DNA of 64,000 nt from an uncultured Oscillospiraceae bacterium (GTDB lineage Bacteria; Bacillota; Clostridia; Oscillospirales; Oscillospiraceae), in contig CANQSF010000008.1 in assembly GCA_947626345.1 (NCBI GenBank), positions 23,398-87,397 of the forward strand, given 5' to 3'. Position numbers and translations under genes: made by a program. Positions 44,334-53,011 of the stretch are shown here, one piece after another. Numbering within the stretch: the first letter of the stretch is position 1; every line of letters begins with the position of its first letter. The notes under the pieces are model-generated. The model ran no database searches, had not been told where the DNA came from, and saw only the letters and a program-made list of their open reading frames with translations.

Positions 44334-45794
44334 TTAAAACTGCTGGTAGATGAACGGCACGAAGCCGCTCTGGGCCATGCTGGCCACGCACAGCGCCAGC
44401 AGCGCCAGGCTGAGCGCGTAGCCGGCCGGCTGCGCCCACCTGGTCTCAGCCAGACGCTGCTGCACGCTCCCGGGCAGCAGGCTCAGCACGCCACCCAGGA
44501 CCAGCGCGCACACCGCCATCGGCGTGCACGCGAGCTGCAGCTGCAGCGTACACGCCGGGGAAAAGCGCCAGCCGGTGAACATGGCGGCCAGCATGGTCCC
44601 GGCCCGGGACAGGCTCCCGGCGCGGAACAGCACGTCGCCCACCAGGATCACCGCCGCCGTATACAGCCGCAGGACCAGCCGTCCGCCGGCGGTCTTTTTC
44701 AGCCCGTCGGTGCGGATGATCCCCACGCCCTCCAGCGCGCAGAACAGTCCCTGCCACAGCCCCCACAGCACGAAGCTCCAGGCTGCGCCGTGCCACAGGC
44801 CCGTCAGCATCCACACCGCCGCCATGGGGATGAGGATGGCCAGCTTGTTGGCCTTCGGCCGGCCGTATCGGGCGGCCCATTTTTTGTAGAGCCTCTGCTG
44901 GGGCCGGCTCATGACGATGGGCATATAGAGGTAATTGCGGAACCACCCGGTCAGGCTCATGTGCCACCGCTTCCAGAAGTCGGTCAGGCCCAGCGCCGTA
45001 TAGGGCCGGTCAAAGTTCTCCGGCAGCGTGAAGCCGAACACCTGCCCCACGCCCAGCGCCATATCCGTGTATCCGGAGAAGTCGAAGAGGATCTGCACGG
45101 CGTAGCCCGCCGCCCCCAGCCACGCGATGCGCGCGTCCACCGCGCCGGCGGCGAACAGCCCGTCCACCATCCTGCCCACCACGTCCGCGATGAGCAGTTT
45201 TTTGGACAGGCCCACGATGAACCGCCGGATGCCCCGGGCCGTCGCCTCCGGGGTGTGGGTCCGCTCCCGGAGCTGGGGCGCGGCCTGCCGCCAGGGCACG
45301 ATGGGTCCCGACACGATAGCCGGGAAGAAGCTGATGTACAGCGCCGTTTCCAAAAAGCCCTTGGCAGCGTTGGCGGGCTTTCGGTAGACCTCGATCACAT
45401 AGCTCATGGCCGTGAAAGTGAAGAAGGACACCCCCAGCGGCAGGGGGATGCCCGGCAGGGGGATGGCCGTGCCCAGAAGGGCGTTGAGGTTGGCCACCGC
45501 GAAATCCGCGTACTTGAACACCGCGATCAGCGCCACGTTGAAGCCGACGGCGGCCGTCACCAGCGCCCGGCGGGCGCGCTTGGCCTCCGCCCGGGCCAGC
45601 GCCCGGCCGCACAGCCAGTTGACCAGCACAGACAGCGCCAGCAGCGGCACGGACCACAGCCCCCCGAAGGCGTAGAACACCAGACCGAACGCCAGCAGGA
45701 CGACGTTTTTCCCCTTGATGCCCGGCACGACATGATACACCGCGAACGCCGCCGGGAAAAAGACGAACAGGAATATGGCGCTGGACAGTACCAT
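44334..45794 (-). CDS. MBOAT family O-acyltransferase (AlgI type)
   Basis: A 486-residue polytopic membrane protein. MVLSSAIFLFVFFPAAFAVYH starts the fold; GVSFFTFTAMSYVIEVYR, FDFSGYTDMALGVG, NFDRPYTALGLTDFWKRWHMSLTGWFRNYLYMPIVMSR and the catalytic-His block TGLWHGAAWSFVLWG are AlgI/DltB-type signatures. It moves acetyl groups across the membrane to an outer acceptor, handing over to the AlgX-like protein encoded next. Similar pairs in Firmicutes modify wall-linked or exported glycans. Confidence 0.9.
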   Translation of the reverse strand: MVLSSAIFLFVFFPAAFAVYHVVPGIKGKNVVLLAFGLVFYAFGGLWSVPLLALSVLVNWLCGRALARAEAKRARRALVTAAVGFNVALIAVFKYADFAVANLNALLGTAIPLPGIPLPLGVSFFTFTAMSYVIEVYRKPANAAKGFLETALYISFFPAIVSGPIVPWRQAAPQLRERTHTPEATARGIRRFIVGLSKKLLIADVVGRMVDGLFAAGAVDARIAWLGAAGYAVQILFDFSGYTDMALGVGQVFGFTLPENFDRPYTALGLTDFWKRWHMSLTGWFRNYLYMPIVMSRPQQRLYKKWAARYGRPKANKLAILIPMAAVWMLTGLWHGAAWSFVLWGLWQGLFCALEGVGIIRTDGLKKTAGGRLVLRLYTAAVILVGDVLFRAGSLSRAGTMLAAMFTGWRFSPACTLQLQLACTPMAVCALVLGGVLSLLPGSVQQRLAETRWAQPAGYALSLALLALCVASMAQSGFVPFIYQQF

Positions 45795-45861
45795 CTCGCC
45801 GGACCTCCTTTCCCTTCAGAAAGAGCGGGACGCGCTCAGCCCGTCCCGCTCGCAGATCAAA

Positions 45862-46713
45862 TTAGCACCATTCCTTGTAGCCCGAGGGCTCCTTCTTCTC
45901 CGGCTCCGGCTTGACATAGGACACCACCACCCGGCGGTTGGGCTCGGTGCCGATGGAGCTGGTGGTGACGCCCTCGTAATCCTGCAGCGCGGTGTGGATC
46001 ACATGCCGCTCATAGGAGTTCATGGGCTCCAGGGCCATGGCCCGCTTGTACTTGACGGCCTTGGCGGCCATCTTCTCCGCCAGATGTACCAGGGATTCCT
46101 CCCGCTTGGCCCGGTAGTGCTCCGCGTCCACGTTGATGTGGTCCCGGCGGTCGCTGCCGCGATTCACGGCGTAATTGGTCAGATGCTGGATGGCGTCCAG
46201 GGTCTCGCCCCGGCGGCCGATGACGGCGCCGATGCCGTTGCCGGTGAGCTGCACGTCCAGTCCGCCGCCCTCCCGGGGGGTGATCACCATGTCCGCCTGC
46301 ACGCCCATGCGCTCCAAAAGGCCCTTCAGGAAGGCCTCGGTCTGCTCCGCCTGGGTCCCCTCGGCGCGTACCGCCGGGGCCGGGGCGGGCTTGGGCTCAG
46401 GCTTGGGCTCGGGCTTCGGCTCCGGACGCCGCTCCGCTTTGGGCTCCGGGCGCTTCTCCGGCCGGGGAGCCGGCTTTTCCGCCCTGGGGGCGGGCTTTTC
46501 CGGCGCGGGCGCCGGCTTGGGGGCGGGGGCCTCGTCGGGGGCCTCATAGCTCAGACGCACCACCGCGTCCACAGCGCCGATGCCCAGGATGCCCTTCTTG
46601 CCCCGCTCTATGATCTCCACGGACACATCGTCCCGCTCCAGGCCCAGCTGCGCCAGGCCCTTCGCCAGGGCGTCGTCCGTGGTCTTTCCACGGACTTCGA
46701 TCGACTTCTGCAT
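45862..46713 (-). CDS. jag: Jag/KhpB-type RNA-binding protein
   Basis: A 283-residue protein with three domains: Jag_N (MQKSIEVRGKTTDDALAKGLAQLGL ... GKKGILGIG, residues 1-55), a Pro/Lys/Glu repeat linker (about residues 58-118, PEPKPEPKPEPKP-like), a KH domain with GGLDVQLTGNGIGAVIGRRGETLDAIQHLTNY and an R3H domain (MNSYERHVIHTAL). It binds RNA and affects cell-wall growth and division in Firmicutes. The long low-complexity linker is unusual in length but not in position. Conserved neighbour of yidC and rnpA. Confidence 0.93.
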   Translation of the reverse strand: MQKSIEVRGKTTDDALAKGLAQLGLERDDVSVEIIERGKKGILGIGAVDAVVRLSYEAPDEAPAPKPAPAPEKPAPRAEKPAPRPEKRPEPKAERRPEPKPEPKPEPKPAPAPAVRAEGTQAEQTEAFLKGLLERMGVQADMVITPREGGGLDVQLTGNGIGAVIGRRGETLDAIQHLTNYAVNRGSDRRDHINVDAEHYRAKREESLVHLAEKMAAKAVKYKRAMALEPMNSYERHVIHTALQDYEGVTTSSIGTEPNRRVVVSYVKPEPEKKEPSGYKEWC

Positions 46714-46733
46714 GTCTCTTTCGTTCTCCTCCG

Positions 46734-48209
46734 TTACTGTTGGGGCGGGGCTTCCCCGTCCGTTTTCTCCGGCTGCTCCTCCGCCTCAGCGGCAGGCTCC
46801 TCTCCCGCGGGGGCGGGCTCCTCCGCAGGGGCGCTCTCCGCCGTCTCAGGGGCAAGCTCCTCCGCCGCAGGGGCCTCCTGGGCCTCGGCGGGCTCCGGAG
46901 CGCCGTCGGTCTGCGTCAGCGCGGGGACGGCGTCCGCGCCGGTCTGGCCGGCCGCGGCCATCTCCGCTTCATAGCTCTCGCTCTCCGCCGCGGCGGCGGC
47001 CGTCTTCTCCTCCGCCTCGTCGGGGTTGGTATACCGGTCAGGCACATAGGCCCGGCCCCGGGCGAACCGCCGGTCCCCCACCTGGGAGGCCGGGATCTCT
47101 TCCTCCTCGATGCCCAGCCGGGCGCGGCGGGCGGCCTTGGCGGCGCGTGCCTCGGCGGCCTTGCGCTCCACCTCTTTCTGGGCGGCCACGGCGCGCTTGT
47201 TCTTCTTGGAGGTGCTCCGGTTGGCCACCGTAGCGCCCTCGGCCTTCAGCCGCTCCGTCTCCTGGCGCTTGGCCTCCAGCTCCGCCTCCCGGGCCTTCTC
47301 CCGCTGGATGCGGTCCGCGTCCTCCACGTCCAGCTGCTTGGTGAACACCTTGTTCAGGATCACGTCCTGGAGCATGGCGAACACGCTCTGGGCGATCCAG
47401 TAGATGCCCATGACGGCGGGCATGGTGAAGCAGATATACAGGCTCATCAGCGGCATGATCAGGTTCATGGTCCGCATCTGCTGCTGCTGATCCTTCGTCT
47501 GGGGGGTGGAGGCGTTGGCCACCTTCATGCTCAGCCAGCTGAGCAGGGCGGACACCACCGGGATCAGGAACAGTCCGAACACCGGCAGCCAGGCCGACGC
47601 GCTGGAGAAGTCCCATCTCCAGAAGGAGAAGCTGGGCACCTGCCCCAGGTCCAGGCCCAGGAACCGGTAGCTGATCTGCTGCAGCTTGTCCGCGATGCCG
47701 GAGAAGGCGCTGAAGTGATCGCTGATGAACTGGGACTGATAGATCTGCTCGTAGAACGCGGCGCTGCGGCCGGTGGAGTACTGGCTGAGGCTGTAGCCCA
47801 GCTCGGCCAGCTTCTGATAGATGGCGCCGCCCTCGGCCAGCATGCTCTCCGGCACGCCCATCATGGTGGTCAGGGGGTAGCGGATGGCGCTGTACAGGGC
47901 GATCAGGATGGGGAACGGCAGCAGGCTCCACAGGCAGCCGGACATGGGGTTGACCCCTTCCTCCTTGTAGAGCTTGGCCATCTCCTGCTGATAGCGCTGC
48001 TGGTCGTTGCCGTATTTTTTCTCCAGTTCCTTCAGCCGGGGAGTCATCCGGGAGGTACGCATCATGCTCTTCTTGCTCTTGAGCTGGAACGGCAGCATGA
48101 TCAGCTTCACCACCAGGGCGAACAGGATCACGGCCACGCCGTAGTTGCCCACCAGGTTGTAAAGCCAGAGCATCAGTGCGCCAAACGGCTTCGCAATAGT
48201 TTTTAACAT
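46734..48209 (-). CDS. yidC: Membrane protein insertase, YidC/Oxa1 family
   Basis: A 491-residue insertase. Core: LYNLVGNYGVAVILFALVVKLIMLPFQLKSKKSMMRTSRMTPRLKELEKKYG, then FPILIALYSAIR, SFWRWDFSSASAWLPVFGLFLIPVVSALLSW, and MPLMSLYICFTMPAVMGIYWI, giving the five-span topology without the large Gram-negative periplasmic domain. After residue 300 a long basic, then Ala/Pro/Glu-rich tail (about 190 residues) extends into the cytoplasm, longer than in B. subtilis SpoIIIJ. It inserts membrane proteins alone or with Sec. Lies between yidD and jag as usual. Confidence 0.95.
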   Translation of the reverse strand: MLKTIAKPFGALMLWLYNLVGNYGVAVILFALVVKLIMLPFQLKSKKSMMRTSRMTPRLKELEKKYGNDQQRYQQEMAKLYKEEGVNPMSGCLWSLLPFPILIALYSAIRYPLTTMMGVPESMLAEGGAIYQKLAELGYSLSQYSTGRSAAFYEQIYQSQFISDHFSAFSGIADKLQQISYRFLGLDLGQVPSFSFWRWDFSSASAWLPVFGLFLIPVVSALLSWLSMKVANASTPQTKDQQQQMRTMNLIMPLMSLYICFTMPAVMGIYWIAQSVFAMLQDVILNKVFTKQLDVEDADRIQREKAREAELEAKRQETERLKAEGATVANRSTSKKNKRAVAAQKEVERKAAEARAAKAARRARLGIEEEEIPASQVGDRRFARGRAYVPDRYTNPDEAEEKTAAAAAESESYEAEMAAAGQTGADAVPALTQTDGAPEPAEAQEAPAAEELAPETAESAPAEEPAPAGEEPAAEAEEQPEKTDGEAPPQQ

Positions 48210-48222
48210 AGTACTCTCCTAT

Positions 48223-48441
48223 TTACGGCACAGGATCATAAAAATCGTGCTCTCCCCGATGGAAGGGATGGCACCGGCAGATGCGCTTGAGCGCCAGCCA
48301 GCCGCCCTTCCACGCCCCGTAGCGCTCGATGGCCTCCAGGGCATACTGGCTGCAGGTGGGGATGAACCGGCAGCTGGGCTTGGTGAGGGGGGAGATATAC
48401 TTCCTGTAAAAACGGATCAAAGCCAGCAGCAGCCCCTTCAC
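48223..48441 (-). CDS. yidD: Membrane protein insertion efficiency factor YidD
   Basis: A 72-residue protein with the whole family signature: [68 protein letters not shown], including the conserved cysteines. It aids YidC. It overlaps rnpA by 4 nt and precedes yidC by 13 nt. Confidence 0.95.
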   Translation of the reverse strand: MKGLLLALIRFYRKYISPLTKPSCRFIPTCSQYALEAIERYGAWKGGWLALKRICRCHPFHRGEHDFYDPVP

Positions 48442-48773
48442 AGTGCCGCCCCCAGCTCCTTGCTGGCAGAGAGGAACTCTCTCTCCAGCCTGGCGTATTC
48501 CGCCGCCGCCGCCCGCGTCCGGGCCACCACCACCAGGTCATAGCCCGGGCGGATGGTCTGCTCATGCAGCCGATAGATCTCCCGCAGACGCCGGCGCACC
48601 CGGTTGCGGGTATGGGCCTTTCCCACCTTGGCCGTCACGGTGATGCCAAGGCGGTTGCCCTCTGCGCCTGTTTTGCGGGCGTATACCACGAGGCAGGGCC
48701 TGACGGCGCTCGTCCCCTTGTGGTACACACGGCGAAAGTCACGGTTCGATTTTAACGAGGATGTGAATCTCAC
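48438..48773 (-). CDS. rnpA: Ribonuclease P protein component
   Basis: A 111-residue basic protein with the RnpA pattern: [28 protein letters not shown], and the RNR motif in [19 protein letters not shown]. It supports the RNase P RNA in removing tRNA 5' leaders. Lies 24 bp after rpmH in the expected order. Confidence 0.95.
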   Translation of the reverse strand: MRFTSSLKSNRDFRRVYHKGTSAVRPCLVVYARKTGAEGNRLGITVTAKVGKAHTRNRVRRRLREIYRLHEQTIRPGYDLVVVARTRAAAAEYARLEREFLSASKELGAAL

Positions 48774-48797
48774 GGTCCCCCGCTCCCGGGATGGTCC

Positions 48798-48932
48798 TCA
48801 GTAGCTCAGTCTCTTGCGGCCCTTGGCGCGGCGGGCGGAGATCACCTTCCGGCCGTTGCGGGTGCTCATGCGCTTGCGGAAGCCATGCTCCTTCTGAGCG
48901 TGGCGCTTCTTGGGCTGATAGGTACGCAGCAT
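48798..48932 (-). CDS. rpmH: 50S ribosomal protein L34
   Basis: A 44-codon gene: [20 protein letters not shown] at the start, then [20 protein letters not shown] and LSY. This is the universal L34 sequence. It heads the rpmH-rnpA-yidD-yidC-jag cluster and has a near-perfect promoter. In most bacteria dnaA and oriC lie just upstream of rpmH; here that place holds a nucleoside kinase gene. Confidence 0.97.
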   Translation of the reverse strand: MLRTYQPKKRHAQKEHGFRKRMSTRNGRKVISARRAKGRKRLSY

Positions 48933-48999
48933 TTTTTCGTTTCCTTTCTTTTCGTATTACTCATCAGCGGCCTGGGCCGCCGTAGTTGGCAACTGCCCT

Positions 49000-49028
49000 A
49001 TTATATAAAAAAACCAAATCCGTGTCAA
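49000..49028 (-). promoter_or_regulatory. Consensus promoter of the rpmH cluster
   Basis: Minus strand: TTGACA (49028-49023), exactly 17 bp, TATAAT (49005-49000). A T-rich spacer precedes the -10. It lies about 70 bp before rpmH. No cluster of DnaA boxes is seen in 48933-49117. Confidence 0.85.
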
Positions 49029-49117
49029 CCTAAAAATATCCATGCCCCACCCTGCCTGTCTCCGGGGCGCGGACGGAGCGCCGCCGGAGGACCGGCCCCC
49101 GGCGGCGTCACGCCCTC

Positions 49118-50053
49118 TCAGTATTCGTAGATCCCACCGCCGGTGAACTCCCGCAGCAGCGCGTCCTCCGGCAGATAGGCCAGGTCAAGGGGCTCGAACC
49201 GGCTCAGGGCCGGCCCCACCTGGCGCAGCTCCTGGTAGGGGATATCCTCCGGCACGTGGGCCAGCAGCGGCTCGGCGATGGGCCGCATGATGCACGGCTC
49301 GTAGGGGAAGGCGGTATCCAGCTGCACGTCCGCCTTGTTCTTGAACGGGGAGATGTTGCGGATCTCCCCGTGGCGCACGTTCTCCCACATGCGCATGGTG
49401 TCCGTGGGGTCCGCCCCCCGGAACAGGTAGTCCCGCGCCACCCGGCGGGTCAGCCGCAGCCAGGTGCCCTTGTAGGCGTACTCCTCCCGGCTGTCGATGA
49501 TGTTGGAGCGGGCGCTCACATACAGCTTGAACGCCTCCGGGTGTACGCCGGTGATGGAGTCGTTCAGGGCGTGGATGCCCTCGAAGATGGCCACCTCGTC
49601 CTTCCCCAGCCGCAGGGAGAGGCTGGGCTCGATGGTGCGCATCTGCCGGGCGAACTCATACTTGGGCACGAAGATGCGCTCTCCCCGGCTGAGCATGGTG
49701 AAGTGCTCGTTGAGCAGCTCCATATCCATGCACAGCGGGCTCTCCAGGTCCGGCTCTCCCGCCGCCGTGCGGGGGACGGTCTCGGGCCGGACGGTCTTGA
49801 AATAGTTGTCCATGGAGATGCTGTGGCTGCGCACGCCTTGGCGGCTCAGCTCGTCCCGCAGCTTCATGGCGGTAGTGGTCTTGCCGCTGCCGGAGGGACC
49901 GGACAGCAGCACGATGGGGCTGTTTTTCAGATTGGCGATGATCTTCTCCGCCGTGGCGCGGATGCGGTGGTTGTAGTCCTCGTCGCAGGCAGCGATGAAC
50001 CCCGCCGGGTCCGTCTTTGCCGCGTGGTTGATCTTCTCCAGCTCAAATGCCAT
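49118..50053 (-). CDS. Nucleoside (uridine/cytidine) kinase-like P-loop protein
   Basis: A 311-residue protein with Walker A LSGPSGSGKTTTAMKL (about residues 50-65), then SISMDNYFKTVRPETVPRTAAGEPDLESPLCMD, a uridine-kinase-like acceptor region, FVPKYEFARQMRT, and VAIFEGIHALND (Walker B region). It lacks the N-terminal TGS/threonyl-tRNA-synthetase-like domain of many Clostridia relatives. It likely phosphorylates a nucleoside with ATP; the exact substrate is not shown. Its start overlaps the hemZ stop by 11 nt, indicating a two-gene operon. Confidence 0.8.
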   Translation of the reverse strand: MAFELEKINHAAKTDPAGFIAACDEDYNHRIRATAEKIIANLKNSPIVLLSGPSGSGKTTTAMKLRDELSRQGVRSHSISMDNYFKTVRPETVPRTAAGEPDLESPLCMDMELLNEHFTMLSRGERIFVPKYEFARQMRTIEPSLSLRLGKDEVAIFEGIHALNDSITGVHPEAFKLYVSARSNIIDSREEYAYKGTWLRLTRRVARDYLFRGADPTDTMRMWENVRHGEIRNISPFKNKADVQLDTAFPYEPCIMRPIAEPLLAHVPEDIPYQELRQVGPALSRFEPLDLAYLPEDALLREFTGGGIYEY

Positions 50054-51446
50054 TTTCCCTCATCCTTTCGATGTATTCCTTCGGGTACTTGGGATTCGTC
50101 CGCCGGCGGACCGACCCGTCCGGTCCGGCGTATTTGGTGGAGCCGCCCGCGCCCATGGCCAGCACGGTGGCCAGCTCCTCCATCATGATGATGTTGTAAA
50201 GGCTCCCGGTGCCGGGCCTGGCCCAGCCCACGTTCTCGAAGCCCCCGGACATATACTTCTGCCGGTAGAGGTAATAGGGCCGGTAGCCCGCCCCGGCCAG
50301 CCGCCGTCCCGCCAGGGACACCATCCGGCCCACATCCTCCGCCCCGGGCAGGGCCTCCGGCCGGCTGGCCAGGAAGGAGCCGTTTTTGATGGCCAGGGTG
50401 TGGACGGTGACGTTCTCCGGCGCCAGCGCCAGCACCTTTTCCAGCGTGTCGGCGAAGCCCTCGGGCGTGTCGCCGGGCAGGCCGGCGATCAGGTCCATGT
50501 TCACCGCGAAGTTCCCCGCCGCCCGCACCAGCGCCAGGGCGTCCGCCACCTGCTGCGCCGTGTGCCTGCGGCCGATGGCCGCCAGCACCGCGTCGGACAT
50601 GGTCTGGGGGTTCACCGACACCCGGCCCACGCCGTGCTTTTTCAGCACCGCCAACTTCTCCGCGGTGATGGTGTCAGGCCGGCCGGCCTCCACGGTGTAC
50701 TCCCGCAGGGCAGCAAGGTCGAACGCCTCCGCCAGCGCCGCGCACAGTGTGTCCAGCTGCTCCGCCGTCAGCGTGGTGGGGGTGCCGCCGCCCAGATACA
50801 GGGCCACGGGCCGCTGTCCCGCCCGGCGGACCTCCTCCCCCGCGGCGCGGATCTCCCCCAGCAGCGCCTTCAGATAGGGCGCCACCAGCTTCTCGCTGGC
50901 GCGCACATCGCTGGAGATGAACGAGCAGTAGGCGCACCGGGTGGGACAAAAAGGGATGCCCACATAAAGGCCGATATCCCCCGCCGCCAGGGACGCCTTC
51001 GCCGCCAGCGCCGCCCGGGTCGTGGCCTCGCACAGCGCCGCCCGGTCCGGGTCCACGTCGAAATCCGCGGCAAAATCCGCCGCCGTTTTGCCCTCGCTGA
51101 GATACCGGGCCATGAGCTTGCCCGGCTTGACGCCGGTCAGCGCCCCCCACACGGGCTTGGGCGCGCCGGAGGCCAGCGCCGCCCGGTAGAAGCTCAGCTT
51201 CACCGCCCGCTGCTCCGCCCGGACCCGCTCCCGCTGGGTGCGCCAGCCGTCCGCCGGCGCACGGCCGGTATAGGTCCGGCCATTCCGAAAGAGCGTGCAC
51301 ACCGCCTCGCCGCCCTCCAGGGCGATGCGCGCGCCGTCATCGGCGACGCCCTCCGGAGGATAGACGGGCCGCTCCCGGGGGAACAGGGTGAGGAGCATCT
51401 GCTCCGCGGCGTATTTATAATCGTGTCCGATCAGCTGCAATCGCAT
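50043..51446 (-). CDS. hemZ: Radical SAM coproporphyrinogen III dehydrogenase-like protein
   Basis: A 467-residue radical SAM enzyme of the HemZ/HemN group. The 4Fe-4S motif CPTRCAYCSF lies at residues 167-176 (CX3CX2C), followed by VALYLGGGTPTTLTAEQLDTL and the HemN-like VNPQTMSDAVLAAIGRRHTAQQV. The N-terminal 160 residues form the extra domain of HemZ proteins. Classical HemN oxidises coproporphyrinogen III; HemZ homologues in organisms without a full haem pathway may act differently. A degenerate copy of the GGTATAATAGCG palindrome lies near 51487 upstream. Confidence 0.88.
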   Translation of the reverse strand: MRLQLIGHDYKYAAEQMLLTLFPRERPVYPPEGVADDGARIALEGGEAVCTLFRNGRTYTGRAPADGWRTQRERVRAEQRAVKLSFYRAALASGAPKPVWGALTGVKPGKLMARYLSEGKTAADFAADFDVDPDRAALCEATTRAALAAKASLAAGDIGLYVGIPFCPTRCAYCSFISSDVRASEKLVAPYLKALLGEIRAAGEEVRRAGQRPVALYLGGGTPTTLTAEQLDTLCAALAEAFDLAALREYTVEAGRPDTITAEKLAVLKKHGVGRVSVNPQTMSDAVLAAIGRRHTAQQVADALALVRAAGNFAVNMDLIAGLPGDTPEGFADTLEKVLALAPENVTVHTLAIKNGSFLASRPEALPGAEDVGRMVSLAGRRLAGAGYRPYYLYRQKYMSGGFENVGWARPGTGSLYNIIMMEELATVLAMGAGGSTKYAGPDGSVRRRTNPKYPKEYIERMRENGI

Positions 51447-51486
51447 GGGGCAAGTCCTCTTGACAGGGGCATTTTATCTATGATTT

Positions 51487-51504
51487 AATAGTGATAAAGT
51501 CACT
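51487..51504. repeat. Degenerate copy of the intergenic palindrome
   Basis: AATAGTGATAAAGTCACT matches the core of copies 1 and 5 (AATAGCGrTAAAATCGCy) with compensating changes that keep pairing (AGTGA/TCACT). The outer GGTA/TACC arms are lost. It lies between the divergent hemZ and flavoprotein genes. Confidence 0.4.
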
Positions 51505-51579
51505 GTACTGCCTCAAATATCAGTATAGCACACTTTCCCGGCATACGCACCACTTTTCATCTCACGGGAGGAAATACCC

Positions 51580-52968
51580 TTGAAAACTGATATCGCCATC
51601 GTGGGCGCCGGCCCTGCCGGCATCTTCACGGCCATCGAGATGCTCCGCCTGGGGAGCCATAAAAAGATCACCATCCTGGAAAAGGGCCGGAGCGTGGAAA
51701 AGCGCCGCTGCCCCAAGGCCCAGACCGGCCGGTGCATGAACTGCCAGCCCTACTGTGCCATCACCACCGGCTTTTCCGGCGCGGGGGCCTTCTCCGACGG
51801 GAAGCTCTCCCTGTCCTGCGAGGTGGGCGGCGAGCTGCCCTCCCTGATCGGCGAGCGGCTGGCCCAGGACACCATCGACTACACAGACAAGATCTATCTG
51901 GAATTCGGCGCGGACGAGCACGTGGAGGGCCTGCAGGAGACCGAGGAGGTCAAGCGCATCCGCACCCGGGCCATCCAGGCGGGGCTGAAGCTGGTATCCT
52001 GCCCCATCCGCCACCTGGGCACGGAGAAGGCCCAGCAGCTGTATACCGACATCGAGCACTGGCTGCTGGACCGGGGCGTGGAGATCCTCTTCGACAGCGA
52101 GTGCACCGGCCTGCTGGTGAAGGACGGCCGCTGCCAGGGCGTCACCTTCTCCGACGGCCACGCCGAGCACGAGCTGACCGCCGGCGAGACGGTGATCGCC
52201 ACCGGCCGCCGGGGCGCGGACTGGCTGGAGGGCATGTGCTCCACCTACGGGGTGGACCATGTGCCCAGCACCGTAGACATCGGCGTGCGGGTGGAGGTGC
52301 GCAACGAGGTCATGGAGGTGGTCAACCGGGCCTTCTATGAGTCCAAGCTCATCGGCTACCCGCCCCCCTTCAAAAACAAGGTCCGCACCTTCTGCCAGAA
52401 CCCCGGCGGCTTCGTGGCCCAGGAGAATTACGACAACGGCCTGGCGGTGGTCAACGGCCATTCCTATAAGGAGATCAAGAGCGAGAACACCAATCTGGCC
52501 ATCCTGGTGTCCCACAACTTTTCCGTGCCCTTCAACCAGCCCATCGCCTACGCCCAGAAGGTGGGCGAGCTGACCAACATGCTGGCCAACGGCCAGCTGC
52601 TGGTCCAGCGGTTCGGGGACATTTTGGACGGCAAGCGCACCTGGCAGAAGGAGCTGGACCGGTCCAACGTCCGCCCCACCCTGCCCGACGTGGTGGCCGG
52701 GGACATCACCGCCGCCATGCCCTACCGGGCCATGATCAACATCATCAACTTCATCAAGGCCCTGGACCAGGTGGTCCCCGGCTTCGCCGCCTATGAGACG
52801 CTCCTCTACTCCCCGGAGCTGAAGTTCTACTCCAACCGCATCCGCATGGACGAAAACTTCAACACCAACGTGGCGGGGCTGCACTGCCTGGGGGACAGCT
52901 CCGGCTGGACCCGGGGGCTGATGATGAGCTCGGTCATGGGCGTGCTCATGGGCCGCCGGCTGGCTTGA
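51580..52968 (+). CDS. FAD-dependent oxidoreductase (NAD(P)-binding Rossmann flavoprotein)
   Basis: A 462-residue flavoprotein: MKTDIAIVGAGPAGIFTAIEML is the FAD-binding GxGxxG motif, with ILEKGRSVEKRRCP after the second strand, a Cys-rich segment (CPKAQTGRCMNCQPYC), TVIATGRRGADWL and a C-terminal GLHCLGDSSGWTRGLMMSSVMG, where FAD is closed in. This is the family of large FAD-dependent dehydrogenases related to YtfP/HI0933-like proteins. Function unassigned. TTG 51580 is the start, with GGGAGGAAA upstream. It is followed after 43 bp by the DUF362 gene. Confidence 0.85.
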   Translation: MKTDIAIVGAGPAGIFTAIEMLRLGSHKKITILEKGRSVEKRRCPKAQTGRCMNCQPYCAITTGFSGAGAFSDGKLSLSCEVGGELPSLIGERLAQDTIDYTDKIYLEFGADEHVEGLQETEEVKRIRTRAIQAGLKLVSCPIRHLGTEKAQQLYTDIEHWLLDRGVEILFDSECTGLLVKDGRCQGVTFSDGHAEHELTAGETVIATGRRGADWLEGMCSTYGVDHVPSTVDIGVRVEVRNEVMEVVNRAFYESKLIGYPPPFKNKVRTFCQNPGGFVAQENYDNGLAVVNGHSYKEIKSENTNLAILVSHNFSVPFNQPIAYAQKVGELTNMLANGQLLVQRFGDILDGKRTWQKELDRSNVRPTLPDVVAGDITAAMPYRAMINIINFIKALDQVVPGFAAYETLLYSPELKFYSNRIRMDENFNTNVAGLHCLGDSSGWTRGLMMSSVMGVLMGRRLA

Positions 52969-53011
52969 AAAACCGGATATACTACCTTTAAATCTATAGG
53001 GAGGTCATATT

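Noticed and set aside
46734..48206. Long plus-strand frame opposite yidC
   Set aside because: Antisense to yidC, which has clear family motifs; composition is that of a shadow frame.
48933..49117. Replication origin upstream of rpmH
   Set aside because: No dnaA gene and no cluster of TTATCCACA-like boxes in this gap.
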